A DNA stretch of 64,000 nt from 9FT-COMBO-48-23 sp963754385 (GTDB lineage Bacteria > Chloroflexota > Dehalococcoidia > GIF9 > UBA5629), in the NCBI GenBank assembly GCA_963754385.1, contig CAVWGE010000002.1, positions 372,001 through 436,000 on the forward strand, written 5' to 3'. The stretch's first letter is position 1. Each line of letters begins with the position of its first letter. Both the position numbers and the translations under genes were made by a program. The notes under the pieces were generated by a model that searched no databases, had not been told where the DNA came from, and saw only the letters and a list, made by a program, of their open reading frames with translations. Shown one piece after another: positions 18,012 through 26,040 of this stretch.

Positions 18012-18249
18012 TAAAATGGTGGCACGAATAGGAGGCTGAGCAAGGTCTTAACCGGGTAGGATATTGAGAATATTTGAATGAGCAAATAACAAGACTTGCA
18101 TTATTCTTTCATAGGAGGCTATTGTGCAACGGACGATTCAAGCTTACGGAAGAGCTGTAAGCATGCAGGAAGAGACCATCCACATACTTTCGGGTGGAGA
18201 CCACTTGCCCGCAACAGGAAGACCAGATAAACTGAAAGGTGGCACGCCA

Positions 18250-18852
18250 ATGAGATCGAAGGAATTAAGAGACTTGGTTATCTCAGCACTGCTTCTGGCA
18301 CTAGCATTTGGCATTGCTCTCTCCGGCGGCTTTCGTGCTTTCTTTGAGCCGCGGGCTTTGGTCATTGTATCTCTTATGTCCATAGTCGGTGTTTCTTTAG
18401 GCTTTGTTCTTCACGAAATGGGACATCGTTTCGTTGCCAGAAGGTTTGGCTGCTTTGCCGAGTACACCATGTGGCCTATAGGTCTGATAATAGCCCTAGC
18501 ATGCTCACTCTTTGGTTTCGTGTTTGCTGCCCCTGGTGCAGTAATGATACACCCGGGAATAGACTCGTCCGGGGGAAGGCTTGCCTTAACTAAAGAAAAG
18601 ACGGGGCTGATCTCAATAGCTGGACCGGTGATGAACATCTGCCTGGCGGTAGTATTCATCATATTGAATGCGGCCTATCCAACGTTGCTTTTTTCATTGG
18701 GGGCACAGATTAATACTTGGTTAGCTATATTTAACCTGATTCCGTTCGGGCCATTTGACGGAGCGAAGATTCTTAGGTGGGATAAAAGGGCCTGGTTTGC
18801 TGCTCTAGCCGTAGGGATCGGTCTGTTCGCCGTGGAATACTTTGTGCTATAG
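18250..18852 (+). CDS. Site-2 protease family (M50) membrane metalloprotease
   Basis: This protein has 200 residues from ATG 18250, chosen because the preceding in-frame codons (from 18124) are hydrophilic and unlike the family; GAAAGGTGG stands upstream. There are about six hydrophobic spans. The zinc motif HEMGH (residues ~57-61) and the second motif NLIPFGPFDGAKIL (~165) are both present. These are the two metal-binding elements of S2P/SpoIVFB proteases. It cleaves substrates within the membrane; the target is unknown. No regulated sigma or anti-sigma gene is adjacent. Confidence 0.85.
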   Translation: MRSKELRDLVISALLLALAFGIALSGGFRAFFEPRALVIVSLMSIVGVSLGFVLHEMGHRFVARRFGCFAEYTMWPIGLIIALACSLFGFVFAAPGAVMIHPGIDSSGGRLALTKEKTGLISIAGPVMNICLAVVFIILNAAYPTLLFSLGAQINTWLAIFNLIPFGPFDGAKILRWDKRAWFAALAVGIGLFAVEYFVL

Positions 18853-18953
18853 ACTGCTACTCGAGTTGCTGCACAATCTGGACAAATGTACATTGTCAGC
18901 CAAAAGGGATAAAGTTCAGTTCCCCTTTTAGGCAGGAACTGGATGTGTATGAC

Positions 18954-19499
18954 TCAGTAAGAGTTAAAGGACACGATCTCATTTATCGGCTCCCTACCAT
19001 GTTCTGGCCCTAGTTTTTCCCTATCGTAATAGCCCAGCGCTATCAAAATATCTATCTTTTTGTTATCTGGAATGTTCAATATTGATTTTACTGCCCGTTC
19101 ATTGAACCAGCCTATCCAGCAAGTTCCAAGGCCTAGGTCTTCAGCCTCGAGTACGAGATGCTCACAAGCTATTCCTATATCTATAAGGTAGTATTTTGTG
19201 CCTCGAAACATGCCCCCGATTCTGGCTAAAAACCTGGACTTCTCCGATATGACGACAACCATGACCGGTGCCGTTTTGCAAAAGGAATTTATCCAGTATA
19301 TGCCACTGAAAGCTGCGTCGCAGAGCTTGTCCCTCAACTGTTTATCATCCACTACTATGAATCTCCACGGTTGTGAGTTACTTGCGGAGGGAGCTAGTCT
19401 TGCAGCCTCAAGACACATTATTATCTTTTCTCGCTCAACTGGCTTATCTAAGAAATCCCTGACGCTTTTTCTGTGCTTTATTAGGTCTAGAAGAGCCAT
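18954..19499 (-). CDS. Nitroreductase family FMN oxidoreductase
   Basis: This is a 181-residue protein with the nitroreductase fold wording: RKSVRDFLDKPV (~11-22), LAPSASNSQPWRFIVV (~35-50) for FMN phosphate and flavin contacts, and DIGIACEHLVLEAEDLGLGTCWIGWF (described here by its central acidic pair at ~115-120). It ends with ILIALGY. It would use FMN and NAD(P)H to reduce quinone or nitro compounds. It is transcribed convergently to the protease gene and downstream of the SbcCD-like cluster. Confidence 0.88.
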   Translation of the reverse strand: MALLDLIKHRKSVRDFLDKPVEREKIIMCLEAARLAPSASNSQPWRFIVVDDKQLRDKLCDAAFSGIYWINSFCKTAPVMVVVISEKSRFLARIGGMFRGTKYYLIDIGIACEHLVLEAEDLGLGTCWIGWFNERAVKSILNIPDNKKIDILIALGYYDREKLGPEHGREPINEIVSFNSY

Positions 19500-19792
19500 A
19501 ATCCTGCTGCTCTATGCTTGATTTTGGTAGATATACTCTGATGACAAATCCTAGTTCTAACGGGGCGTCTTTGTCAATAACCTATGTCTCCAATGATACG
19601 CTAAGATTGCCACATCTTTGAAACTATCTCAAATATCGTCCGCATGAGAATGTGAGATGTATTGCGGTTAGGTATAGGCAGCGCCAATAGGCTAACATTT
19701 CGCCCTATTGTGCAGCACGCTACTAAAACTGTCGATAAGGGCTGGTCCTACTTCGGAGAGCAAAACCGCAAGTAAATCCTCTGACATTATTC

Positions 19793-21523
19793 TTATTTAG
19801 AGAATATGTTCTGAAGCTCCACATAGCTGACTTTGCCGATCTCTATATCCTGTTTGAGAACATCCCTTACTTCGTCCTTCGCAGAAAAGTAAAGAATCTG
19901 CCAGCCTGATTTGGAAATGCGCTTTAATATATCAATTTGCCGCTGTAATCGCTCTTTGTCGGCTTTGATTAAAGGATCATCCAAAATGAAAAAGCCTTTA
20001 GTCCCCTTCAGTAGTTTCTCCCCTAAGGCAAGCCGGATAGAAAGATACAATTGGTCATAAGTGCCACCTGATAGTTTATCAGCGGCTAATGTGCTCCCAT
20101 CTTGGAGTTTGACTCGAATTTCTCTAGTATCATCGAGAACGAAATTTACCTCTTGGTAAGCACCACCTGTTATCTGCCGGAAGTGATTAGAAACTGGGCT
20201 ATCCTTACCGAAAAGAACAGAGATTTTTTCTTCTTCCTCTTCTTCCAGTTTCTCAAAAACCCACATAGCTGCTGTGGCATTAGTTTTTTCAATCTCGACT
20301 TTTTCTCTGAACTCTGACAATTTATCTCTAATTGCTCTTAGGTCCACAGAGGTGGCGCAGTAGAGATAATCGCCTTCCAATTGTAAAACCTCGTTGGCCT
20401 TTCTCTCTATTTCCTTCAGTTGGTTGTGAAATTCATCTGCCTTACCGACGAGTTCTTGTTCTTCACGCAGAAGCCCCTGGCGGTCGGTTTGCAATTGTGA
20501 TACAGCCTTCTCGTTATACGCTGTGTCGTTTGCCTTATGCTCAAATTGCTTCAGAGCTTCAATTTCGTCACGCCAGTATGAGAGATTATCCTCGATTTTT
20601 TCTCCCTTTAGATCAAAATGACTCTTTAATATTTCGCGCTGAGTCTCAGCTGATTTTTCATAACCTTGTTTTAGCTGAAGCTTGTTATTATATTCTTGCA
20701 GTGTTGTTACTCCTGATTGTTGGGTTAGCTCCTGTATTTTTTGTGCAGCCTCCTTAATTTTATTTTCTAAAGTGGGGATATCCATGTCTACAAGCCGCTT
20801 AATTTCCTTCTCTAGTGACCAGAGTTCCTTGTCAGCCTCTTCTGTTTCAGATTCTCTTTGGGAGTATTCCTCCTTAAGCTTTTGGATATTTGCAAGGATT
20901 TCTTCCATATTTTCTCCAACAACTTCAAATCTGGAGGTAGCCAGCTTTATTCTTTCAAACACTGCGGCAAGGTGAGCTTTCTCTCGTATGACTGAAAATT
21001 TTAATACTCCGAAGATACCAGTTAATATTAGAGAGGAGGCAAATAGCCCATAGAGCACAGGCGATGGGTTCATTACGAGCCCTAGTGCTGATACTAAGAG
21101 TAATGCTGCTGAGATTATCGCTGCTACTGTAAAGAACCTACCTCTCGTTTCTTCGGACTTCAACTTGCCAAGCCCCATCTCGTAGTTTTTTACTTCTGGT
21201 TCGATTTCATTGTCTATCCTCTCTTTTCTGTTGCGAAGGATTTCAAGTTCTGCTTTTTTCTCTTTTAAGATTGCTTTTCCTTGCTCAAAGTCATCTTTCT
21301 TGGCATTAACTTCTGCTTGTAACTCTTCTTTGTCCCTTTCCCAGCTTTTGATATCCCTCTCGCAATCCTCCCATAGTTTTGCACCTTCATTAGAGTAGAT
21401 CTCAAGTTCCTGCAAGTTTTGAAGGGCAGATGTAAGAGCTTTGTAAGCTTCACTACCCTTCTCATATTTTCCTCTCTTCCTAGCGTCCTCGAAGATTTCT
21501 AGCCGAGAGGTAATCTCGCTCAT
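19793..21523 (-). CDS. SbcC/YhaN-like ATPase, C-terminal part (coiled coil, signature, Walker B)
   Basis: This 576-residue part starts one codon behind an in-frame TAG. It contains long coiled-coil segments (about 1-110 and 200-420). Between them lie two membrane-like hydrophobic stretches (residues ~133-175), as known in YhaN-type proteins. The C-terminal ATPase half has signature LSGGTYDQLYLSIRLAL (~488) and Walker B GFFILDDPL (~517). It has no Walker A; that is in the frame just upstream. Together the two make a normal SbcC-like protein. It could be translated by restart at ATG 21523, since GGGAG lies 3 nt before the TAG-ATG. Confidence 0.8.
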   Translation of the reverse strand: MSEITSRLEIFEDARKRGKYEKGSEAYKALTSALQNLQELEIYSNEGAKLWEDCERDIKSWERDKEELQAEVNAKKDDFEQGKAILKEKKAELEILRNRKERIDNEIEPEVKNYEMGLGKLKSEETRGRFFTVAAIISAALLLVSALGLVMNPSPVLYGLFASSLILTGIFGVLKFSVIREKAHLAAVFERIKLATSRFEVVGENMEEILANIQKLKEEYSQRESETEEADKELWSLEKEIKRLVDMDIPTLENKIKEAAQKIQELTQQSGVTTLQEYNNKLQLKQGYEKSAETQREILKSHFDLKGEKIEDNLSYWRDEIEALKQFEHKANDTAYNEKAVSQLQTDRQGLLREEQELVGKADEFHNQLKEIERKANEVLQLEGDYLYCATSVDLRAIRDKLSEFREKVEIEKTNATAAMWVFEKLEEEEEEKISVLFGKDSPVSNHFRQITGGAYQEVNFVLDDTREIRVKLQDGSTLAADKLSGGTYDQLYLSIRLALGEKLLKGTKGFFILDDPLIKADKERLQRQIDILKRISKSGWQILYFSAKDEVRDVLKQDIEIGKVSYVELQNIFSK

Positions 21524-22129
21524 CTACTCCCGGATGTTAAGAAGCGCTTCTTCAAGCCTATCGAGCTCCTGCTCTTCGATCTCTGTTTCCAATCTTTCGA
21601 TTTCCCTAACTAACTCTTCAGCAGTCCTTGTTCTAGTCTTTAGCTTTTCACCTGCCCAGTCACGCAGAGAAGCAGTGCTATCAGCTTTGGTCAGCTTTCC
21701 TAGTTCTCGTAATTGATCTTTAATGGAAGAAATATCTTGAGTTCTTAAACCTGTAAGCCGGTCTGTCACATCTCTATAGAATTCGCTCTCCGAAGCAATG
21801 GAAAGGTCACTATTTCTTATTATGAAGATATTGCAACATTCCTCAGGAGTAAGATCAGTAATAGTTGGTAAGTCCCCCTTCTCAGGAAGTTTTACCTCTT
21901 TGCCACTCTCATCGTCAATAATTACGTATCCTTCAGGTTTTTCATCTACCCTATTCACCTTGTTAAAGAGGTGCCTACCACGCCAAAGCAAAAGCTTTAC
22001 CAAAGCATCTATGGTTAGTGTTTTTCCTTCTTCGTTTTTTCCGTATAGTAGAGAAAAATTACCTAATGCCACACGACCCGTGTCAGGCAGTGGCCCGTAC
22101 CGTCTTATTGAGAATTCCTTTATTCTCAT
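21524..22129 (-). CDS. SbcC/YhaN-like ATPase, N-terminal part (Walker A)
   Basis: This is the 201-residue N-terminal half of a Rad50/SbcC-like ATPase: MRIKEFSIRRYGPL, then Walker A LLYGKNEEGKTLTIDAL (~28-44), and a Q-loop-like region IFIIRNSDLS (~100). It ends in the start of a coiled coil. A TAG separates it, in the same frame, from the C-terminal part. The ATG overlaps the stop of the nuclease gene by 4 bp (ATGA). Either a recent nonsense mutation, a sequencing error, or a true two-chain ATPase explains it. Confidence 0.8.
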   Translation of the reverse strand: MRIKEFSIRRYGPLPDTGRVALGNFSLLYGKNEEGKTLTIDALVKLLLWRGRHLFNKVNRVDEKPEGYVIIDDESGKEVKLPEKGDLPTITDLTPEECCNIFIIRNSDLSIASESEFYRDVTDRLTGLRTQDISSIKDQLRELGKLTKADSTASLRDWAGEKLKTRTRTAEELVREIERLETEIEEQELDRLEEALLNIRE

Positions 22130-23190
22130 AGCTCCGTTTTCATCATCGCCCTGATGGTAATATGCTGAAGCCGCTTTATATCTTCTTCAGCATAGCCACT
22201 TTCCCTGGCCTTATTTGTGAAGCCTTTGAATAAGTCACTTTCCAATATTCTAGAGATATCTCTGAAATCATAACGTTCCTCAGAACATCTCCCCTTTGTC
22301 ATTTCCCTTATCCGAGTCACGATTTCTGTTTCCGCCATTTTGATCTGTTCACTATTAATATAGCCCTTGACAGTCAAAATAACAGTTGCCTTTGGGTGGA
22401 CTTTTTCAAAGTGCTTCTTTACCATTTCTAAAGGTTTCTCGTCTCTAAATGGGTCAAACTCTACAGTTATTTCCTGGAAGTGAAAGGTGTCAAGCAAATA
22501 CTCAGTGGGTGGAGCACCCACTTCAAGTAGGTTAACTCGTCTTTGTTCCGTCTCTTTCCTAGTAATTGAGACAGGCGAGCCGGGATAAGTGAAATAGCCT
22601 CCATTATTAAACTGCCAAACGTCAAATTTTGAATGGAAATGCCCCGCAAGCACATAATCAACATTTAATCCTTCAAAGTAGGACAACTTGAAGGGCATGT
22701 ATCTTCCTTCGCCCTCGTCTCCAAAATCCGCTCTAGAGAAGAAGGCATCAAGAAGTTCTCCATGACATAGTAAGATGTTCTTCTTATCCGACCTCAGTGT
22801 TTCTCTTAAGGCTCGGATTCTACTAAGAACCGGTTCTCCTTGTATTGGCTCAAAAGGTAACCCCACTATTCTTACGTCCCCATATTCAATTCGTTCAAAC
22901 GGCAGGGCGGTAAGGATACGCACGTCCTCGCCAAAATACATACCGCTTTTGTACGAATCACCATCGTGATTGCCAGGAATTATGAGGACCTCAAAGCTTG
23001 TATTAGAAAAAAGTTCTCTTATTCGCGGTCTCAAGTTCTCGGCATCAATATCTTTATCAAAAAGGTCACCACATATTGCCAAAATATCAACTTTGTTCTC
23101 CCTCCCGATATCAACCAGCGTGTGGAGGGCTTCCCATCTTTCATCTTGGTATCCTCTTAGATGGATATCTGCTGTATGCAGTATTTTCAT
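22126..23190 (-). CDS. Mre11/SbcD-like DNA repair metallophosphoesterase (YhaO type)
   Basis: This is a 354-residue calcineurin-like phosphoesterase. All metal motifs are present: TADIHL (D8, H10), GDLFD (41-45), PGNHDGD (72-78), LCHGEL (~139-144) and AGHFHSK (~181-187). The C-terminal ~120 residues form the capping/partner-binding part. It would act as the nuclease of the Rad50/Mre11-type complex with the ATPase encoded directly downstream (4-bp overlap). AGGGTGA precedes the ATG. It is part of a minus-strand cluster with a membrane Cas4-like nuclease. Confidence 0.9.
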   Translation of the reverse strand: MKILHTADIHLRGYQDERWEALHTLVDIGRENKVDILAICGDLFDKDIDAENLRPRIRELFSNTSFEVLIIPGNHDGDSYKSGMYFGEDVRILTALPFERIEYGDVRIVGLPFEPIQGEPVLSRIRALRETLRSDKKNILLCHGELLDAFFSRADFGDEGEGRYMPFKLSYFEGLNVDYVLAGHFHSKFDVWQFNNGGYFTYPGSPVSITRKETEQRRVNLLEVGAPPTEYLLDTFHFQEITVEFDPFRDEKPLEMVKKHFEKVHPKATVILTVKGYINSEQIKMAETEIVTRIREMTKGRCSEERYDFRDISRILESDLFKGFTNKARESGYAEEDIKRLQHITIRAMMKTEL

Positions 23191-23318
23191 GTTGGCTCAC
23201 CCTAGCCAAAGTGAATTATAGCATGGGTATCGAAGAGCTAGTTACTCCACATAGTCGGCAGGTTAGCACTAGTTGAACAACTCGCTAAATCGTTCAAGGA
23301 AAATGAGACAGTACTCAC

Positions 23319-23858
23319 TTAACCAATTTTCTGGCTACAGTGAATTCTGAGAGAGCAATACTGGCATTTCGCAATCACATTGTGGTTTCTTTCAATTGAT
23401 CCTGTTGCAAGTCTTGTTCTCATCTCTTCTAATGTTGTTGTGACTTGTCCTTTCAAATAGGCTTCAAAAGGTATTTTGAACTGCCTCCCATTACCATACA
23501 CAAGAACCCCAAAAGGAACAGCCTGATTATATTTTTCTTCGAGTAACAGGCAATAGGTTGCAAGTTGCATCACATGGTTTCTGTACGGCTTATCAGTTAC
23601 GCTGGTCTTGACCTCAACCGGTATGTATTGGCCTTTGACGTTGACAACGTAATCAGGTTTTCCCGTCAATCTAAGCTTTTCTGAGAAGAGTGGCTCCGCT
23701 GGCTTATTTAAGTCCGTGTAGATGATCAGACCTTCAGGTATGCCATATTGCCTTCTTGTCATTTGCGCACGCTTATATCTTCGACGTGACTGCGCGACAA
23801 GGATCACGCCGCATAGGAGAAGGATAATCCAAAGTATTATGAGGAAAATACTAGCCAC
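23319..23858 (-). CDS. Membrane Cas4-like PD-(D/E)XK nuclease, catalytic part
   Basis: This is a 179-residue protein starting GTG 23858. One N-terminal membrane helix (residues ~4-23) is followed by the nuclease core: GKPDYVV (~67-73), IPVEVKTS (~79-86) and QLATYCLLLE (~99). The C-terminus has CQYCSLRIHC, equivalent to the three clustered cysteines of Cas4/Dna2 iron-sulfur nucleases. The fourth Cys and the N-terminal motif are in the frame just upstream, which overlaps by 22 bp. No cas genes or repeats are nearby, so this is a stand-alone Cas4-like protein, probably linked to DNA repair with the adjacent SbcD/SbcC. Confidence 0.75.
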   Translation of the reverse strand: MASIFLIILWIILLLCGVILVAQSRRRYKRAQMTRRQYGIPEGLIIYTDLNKPAEPLFSEKLRLTGKPDYVVNVKGQYIPVEVKTSVTDKPYRNHVMQLATYCLLLEEKYNQAVPFGVLVYGNGRQFKIPFEAYLKGQVTTTLEEMRTRLATGSIERNHNVIAKCQYCSLRIHCSQKIG

Positions 23859-24127
23859 AGTATAAAGACCAATCCTGTAATCAGTATCAAACCGAGCCCC
23901 ACGTAGAAGAACAATCGCGATTCTTTCTCGCCTTCGGTAATGGTATCTATCTGTTCACCTAAATCAACATGTTTCTCCAATCCTCTATCCAGCGCAGGTG
24001 ACTCAACTTTGTATCCCTGTCTTTGCAGATACCAAGCAACAGGGCAGTAGATAAACTGACCTATTTCGGATGCTTTGAGTATCGGCTTGCGACTTGGCTC
24101 TTTCATAAACCTATGCCTGATATTCAA
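23837..24127 (-). CDS. Membrane Cas4-like protein, N-terminal part
   Basis: This is 96 residues from TTG 24127 (an ATG at 24106 is an alternative). ASEIGQFIYCPVAWYLQRQGY (described here by its Cys at ~28) is the N-terminal Cas4/Dna2 motif with the first iron-sulfur cysteine. GLEKHVDLGEQ contains the conserved His of the RecB-nuclease fold. The chain ends in a membrane helix (~72-93). The catalytic remainder is the next, overlapping frame. Either a frameshift split one gene or two coupled subunits form a helical hairpin in the membrane. Confidence 0.7.
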   Translation of the reverse strand: MNIRHRFMKEPSRKPILKASEIGQFIYCPVAWYLQRQGYKVESPALDRGLEKHVDLGEQIDTITEGEKESRLFFYVGLGLILITGLVFILWLVFSS

Positions 24128-24192
24128 TGCTCATCCGGGTTGCTTCAAACAGAAAAGGCTTCTTACCGACGGCGACTTAAGACTATTAGAGA

Positions 24193-24420
24193 CTACTTCT
24201 TACTCCTTGATACCAGGGCCATTCCCACTAGAACAATGCTGGCCACAATGCACAGGCACGAGACAATCAATAGAGCAAGAGGCGTTCGCCAGAATGTTGG
24301 TGGCACAAAAGATTGGATTACCAACCAGCTCAGCAACTGCGCAGTCGAAACGAGGCTGATTAGCAAACCGGCTCCTGCTATGACTATAGCCCACAGCAGG
24401 TAGGTCTTGGGATTTCTCAT
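24193..24420 (-). CDS. Small two-helix membrane protein
   Basis: This 75-residue protein has two hydrophobic spans (~8-31 and ~46-69) joined by a short loop and ends in RSKK. No family was recognised. It lies in the minus-strand run between the metallo-beta-lactamase-fold gene and the Cas4-like gene, spaced 66 bp from the latter. Overlapping plus-strand frames look like antisense shadows. The start signal is weak (AGG only). Confidence 0.5.
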   Translation of the reverse strand: MRNPKTYLLWAIVIAGAGLLISLVSTAQLLSWLVIQSFVPPTFWRTPLALLIVSCLCIVASIVLVGMALVSRSKK

Positions 24421-24563
24421 CGAACCTAATAGTAGATTAACCCTTGTGGGTAGGTCAAGAGCAATTAGCGATTCAAGAGGAGTTTAAGACAACAAGAAAA
24501 GTAACTATTTGAGTTATTGTGTCTTGGAAGAGGCGCTAGGATCCGATTTAAGGGAGTAACTAT

Positions 24564-25568
24564 TTATACAACAATCGGCTGGCCCACACGCAGTTCTTGA
24601 TATGCTTCCCCAAAAGCGTCCCGGAAAGCTTGGAGCGTCCAGTCACAGCTGTCGTGCGCTGAAAGTGAAACCAATCTCAGCTTCTTGGTTTTAAGATAGT
24701 TGATAGATTGCTGAACCTCTAATCTAGTAACAGGCTTCCAGGGAAGTTTACCTGTCCCCAAAAGGCGTTGCAATGGTATGATGCCCAATATATTTATTCG
24801 GGAAGATACTACCGGGTAGTGCAGACCACCGACTATACCATAGAGAGGCCCGGAAATGGTTTGCTCAGCCCTCTCAATTATGCGATGTAACCCTTGGTGC
24901 CCACAGCCTGCAATGATTACCAGGCCTTTGCCAGCGACATTAACTATTAGAGCCTGCTCCAATGTCAAACCGAAAAGAAATAAGGCTCTGGCTATAGTGC
25001 CTTGGCTGGCAATCCCGGGAGCCACGACAAAGGGTTCATCTATTAATTTGACCTGAGCTGTCACATGATGCATTGGTACCGGCGTTAACGCTACTATATG
25101 AGAGAGGTCAGTATCCTCGCGCAAGAGTCTGAAGGTGCGCTGCCTCATCGGAACCCCTCCACCTATATGGTCAGAATGTAGGTGAGAAATAACAACGTAG
25201 TTAATATCCTTCAGGTCAACTCCCAACTCTTTCATATTGCGTAGAAGTGGCGAAGGGTGCTCATTGGCACGGTTATACCCGACATCAAAGAGAATTCTGG
25301 TATCATCAGCTTGGACTAGATATGAAACGCCAGCTTCCCCTACTAGGGATTCTTTTGCAGGATACCAGTCTATCAGAGGCGTGATTACAAGGTGCTTTAC
25401 CGTACCGATGTCAGACAATCTTTTTGGGACGTAGGTATTCCACTGATGGTTGGCTCGGCTAACGTCCCGAAAATAGCGTAAACTCATAAGGCCTACGAAT
25501 AGTAACACCAGCACGAGGATAGCCGCAATAACGTAAAGTAGAACTATCATGCCTTCCCTTGGACTCAA
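24564..25568 (-). CDS. Membrane-anchored metallo-beta-lactamase-fold hydrolase
   Basis: This is a 334-residue protein. An N-terminal membrane helix (residues ~7-29) is followed by an MBL domain with HLHSDH (129-134) as main metal motif. A Gly-Cys-Gly-His segment (CGHQGLHRIIE, ~215) supplies a later histidine, and SLSAHDSCDW the last. The layout resembles the beta-RFAP-synthase-like group (DHPPS family) of MBL-fold proteins. The membrane anchor is unusual for that group. Its substrate is not deducible. It is divergent from the RadC-like gene and shares the palindromic region between them. Confidence 0.8.
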   Translation of the reverse strand: MSPREGMIVLLYVIAAILVLVLLFVGLMSLRYFRDVSRANHQWNTYVPKRLSDIGTVKHLVITPLIDWYPAKESLVGEAGVSYLVQADDTRILFDVGYNRANEHPSPLLRNMKELGVDLKDINYVVISHLHSDHIGGGVPMRQRTFRLLREDTDLSHIVALTPVPMHHVTAQVKLIDEPFVVAPGIASQGTIARALFLFGLTLEQALIVNVAGKGLVIIAGCGHQGLHRIIERAEQTISGPLYGIVGGLHYPVVSSRINILGIIPLQRLLGTGKLPWKPVTRLEVQQSINYLKTKKLRLVSLSAHDSCDWTLQAFRDAFGEAYQELRVGQPIVV

Positions 25569-25617
25569 TTATATATTAGCTGAGCCCCAGGTGTAAATGC
25601 CGAATAAGTGGGTACCA

Positions 25618-25642
25618 TTGCACAAAAGTCAGTTTTGTGCAA
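25618..25642 (+). promoter_or_regulatory. Palindromic operator candidate
   Basis: TTGCACAAAA-GTCAG-TTTTGTGCAA is a perfect 10-bp inverted repeat with 5-bp spacer, between the divergent MBL gene (start 25568) and RadC-like gene (start 25726). Partial extension (GGTACC / GGTAAC) surrounds it. No T-tract and no upstream gene end make a terminator unlikely. The half-site TTTTGTGCAA is found again at 48480-48489, in front of the AbrB-like gene. Confidence 0.55.
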
Positions 25643-25725
25643 CGGTAACTAGACGTATTCCCTAGAATGCTGCGTTACCTTGTCCTTTGTAATTACTCAG
25701 GCTATAATGCCTGCAACTGACAATT

Positions 25726-26040
25726 TTGATGAAGGAACAATTATTGACACCGAAGCCCCAATGGCAGCATCCCGGCGGTAAGCTCCGCGAAGTTGGCCCC
25801 CAAGCGCTTACCGAAGCTGAACTGCTGGCAATTCTAATCTCAACCGGCACCCGAAACAAGCCAGCGGAGAGGATTGCCCAGGAGATTATTCAGAAATTCG
25901 GCTCTTTCAAGGGTATGGCAAACCAACCTCTAAGCAAGTTCCTGGAACTGAAGGGGTTGGGGGATGTCAAGGCAATCAGAATCGCCGCTGCCTTTGAGAT
26001 TGCCCGCCGCATCGTCAACGAGGTTTTAAACCAACCATGA
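25726..26040 (+). CDS. RadC N-terminal (UPF0758) domain protein
   Basis: This 104-residue protein equals only the N-terminal helix-hairpin-helix region of RadC: LREVGPQALTEAELLAILIS (~21-40), GTRNKPAERIAQEII (~41-55) and LSKFLELKGLGDVKAIRI (~67-84). The C-terminal JAB/MPN metalloprotease-like domain of full RadC (~120 more residues) is absent, with a stop at the domain border. Its stop overlaps the ATG of the type IIG enzyme (ATGA), so the two are translated together. It may help the restriction-modification enzyme contact DNA (inference). Confidence 0.85.
   Translation: MMKEQLLTPKPQWQHPGGKLREVGPQALTEAELLAILISTGTRNKPAERIAQEIIQKFGSFKGMANQPLSKFLELKGLGDVKAIRIAAAFEIARRIVNEVLNQP

Noticed and set aside
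21524..21526. TAG recoded as an amino acid (pyrrolysine-like)
   Set aside because: TAG is used as an ordinary stop by several other genes here, and no supporting tRNA or enzyme genes are seen; left as a split gene.
23319..24127. CRISPR-Cas locus suggested by the Cas4-like nuclease
   Set aside because: No repeat-spacer array and no cas1, cas2 or effector gene in the window; neighbours are SbcD/SbcC-like.
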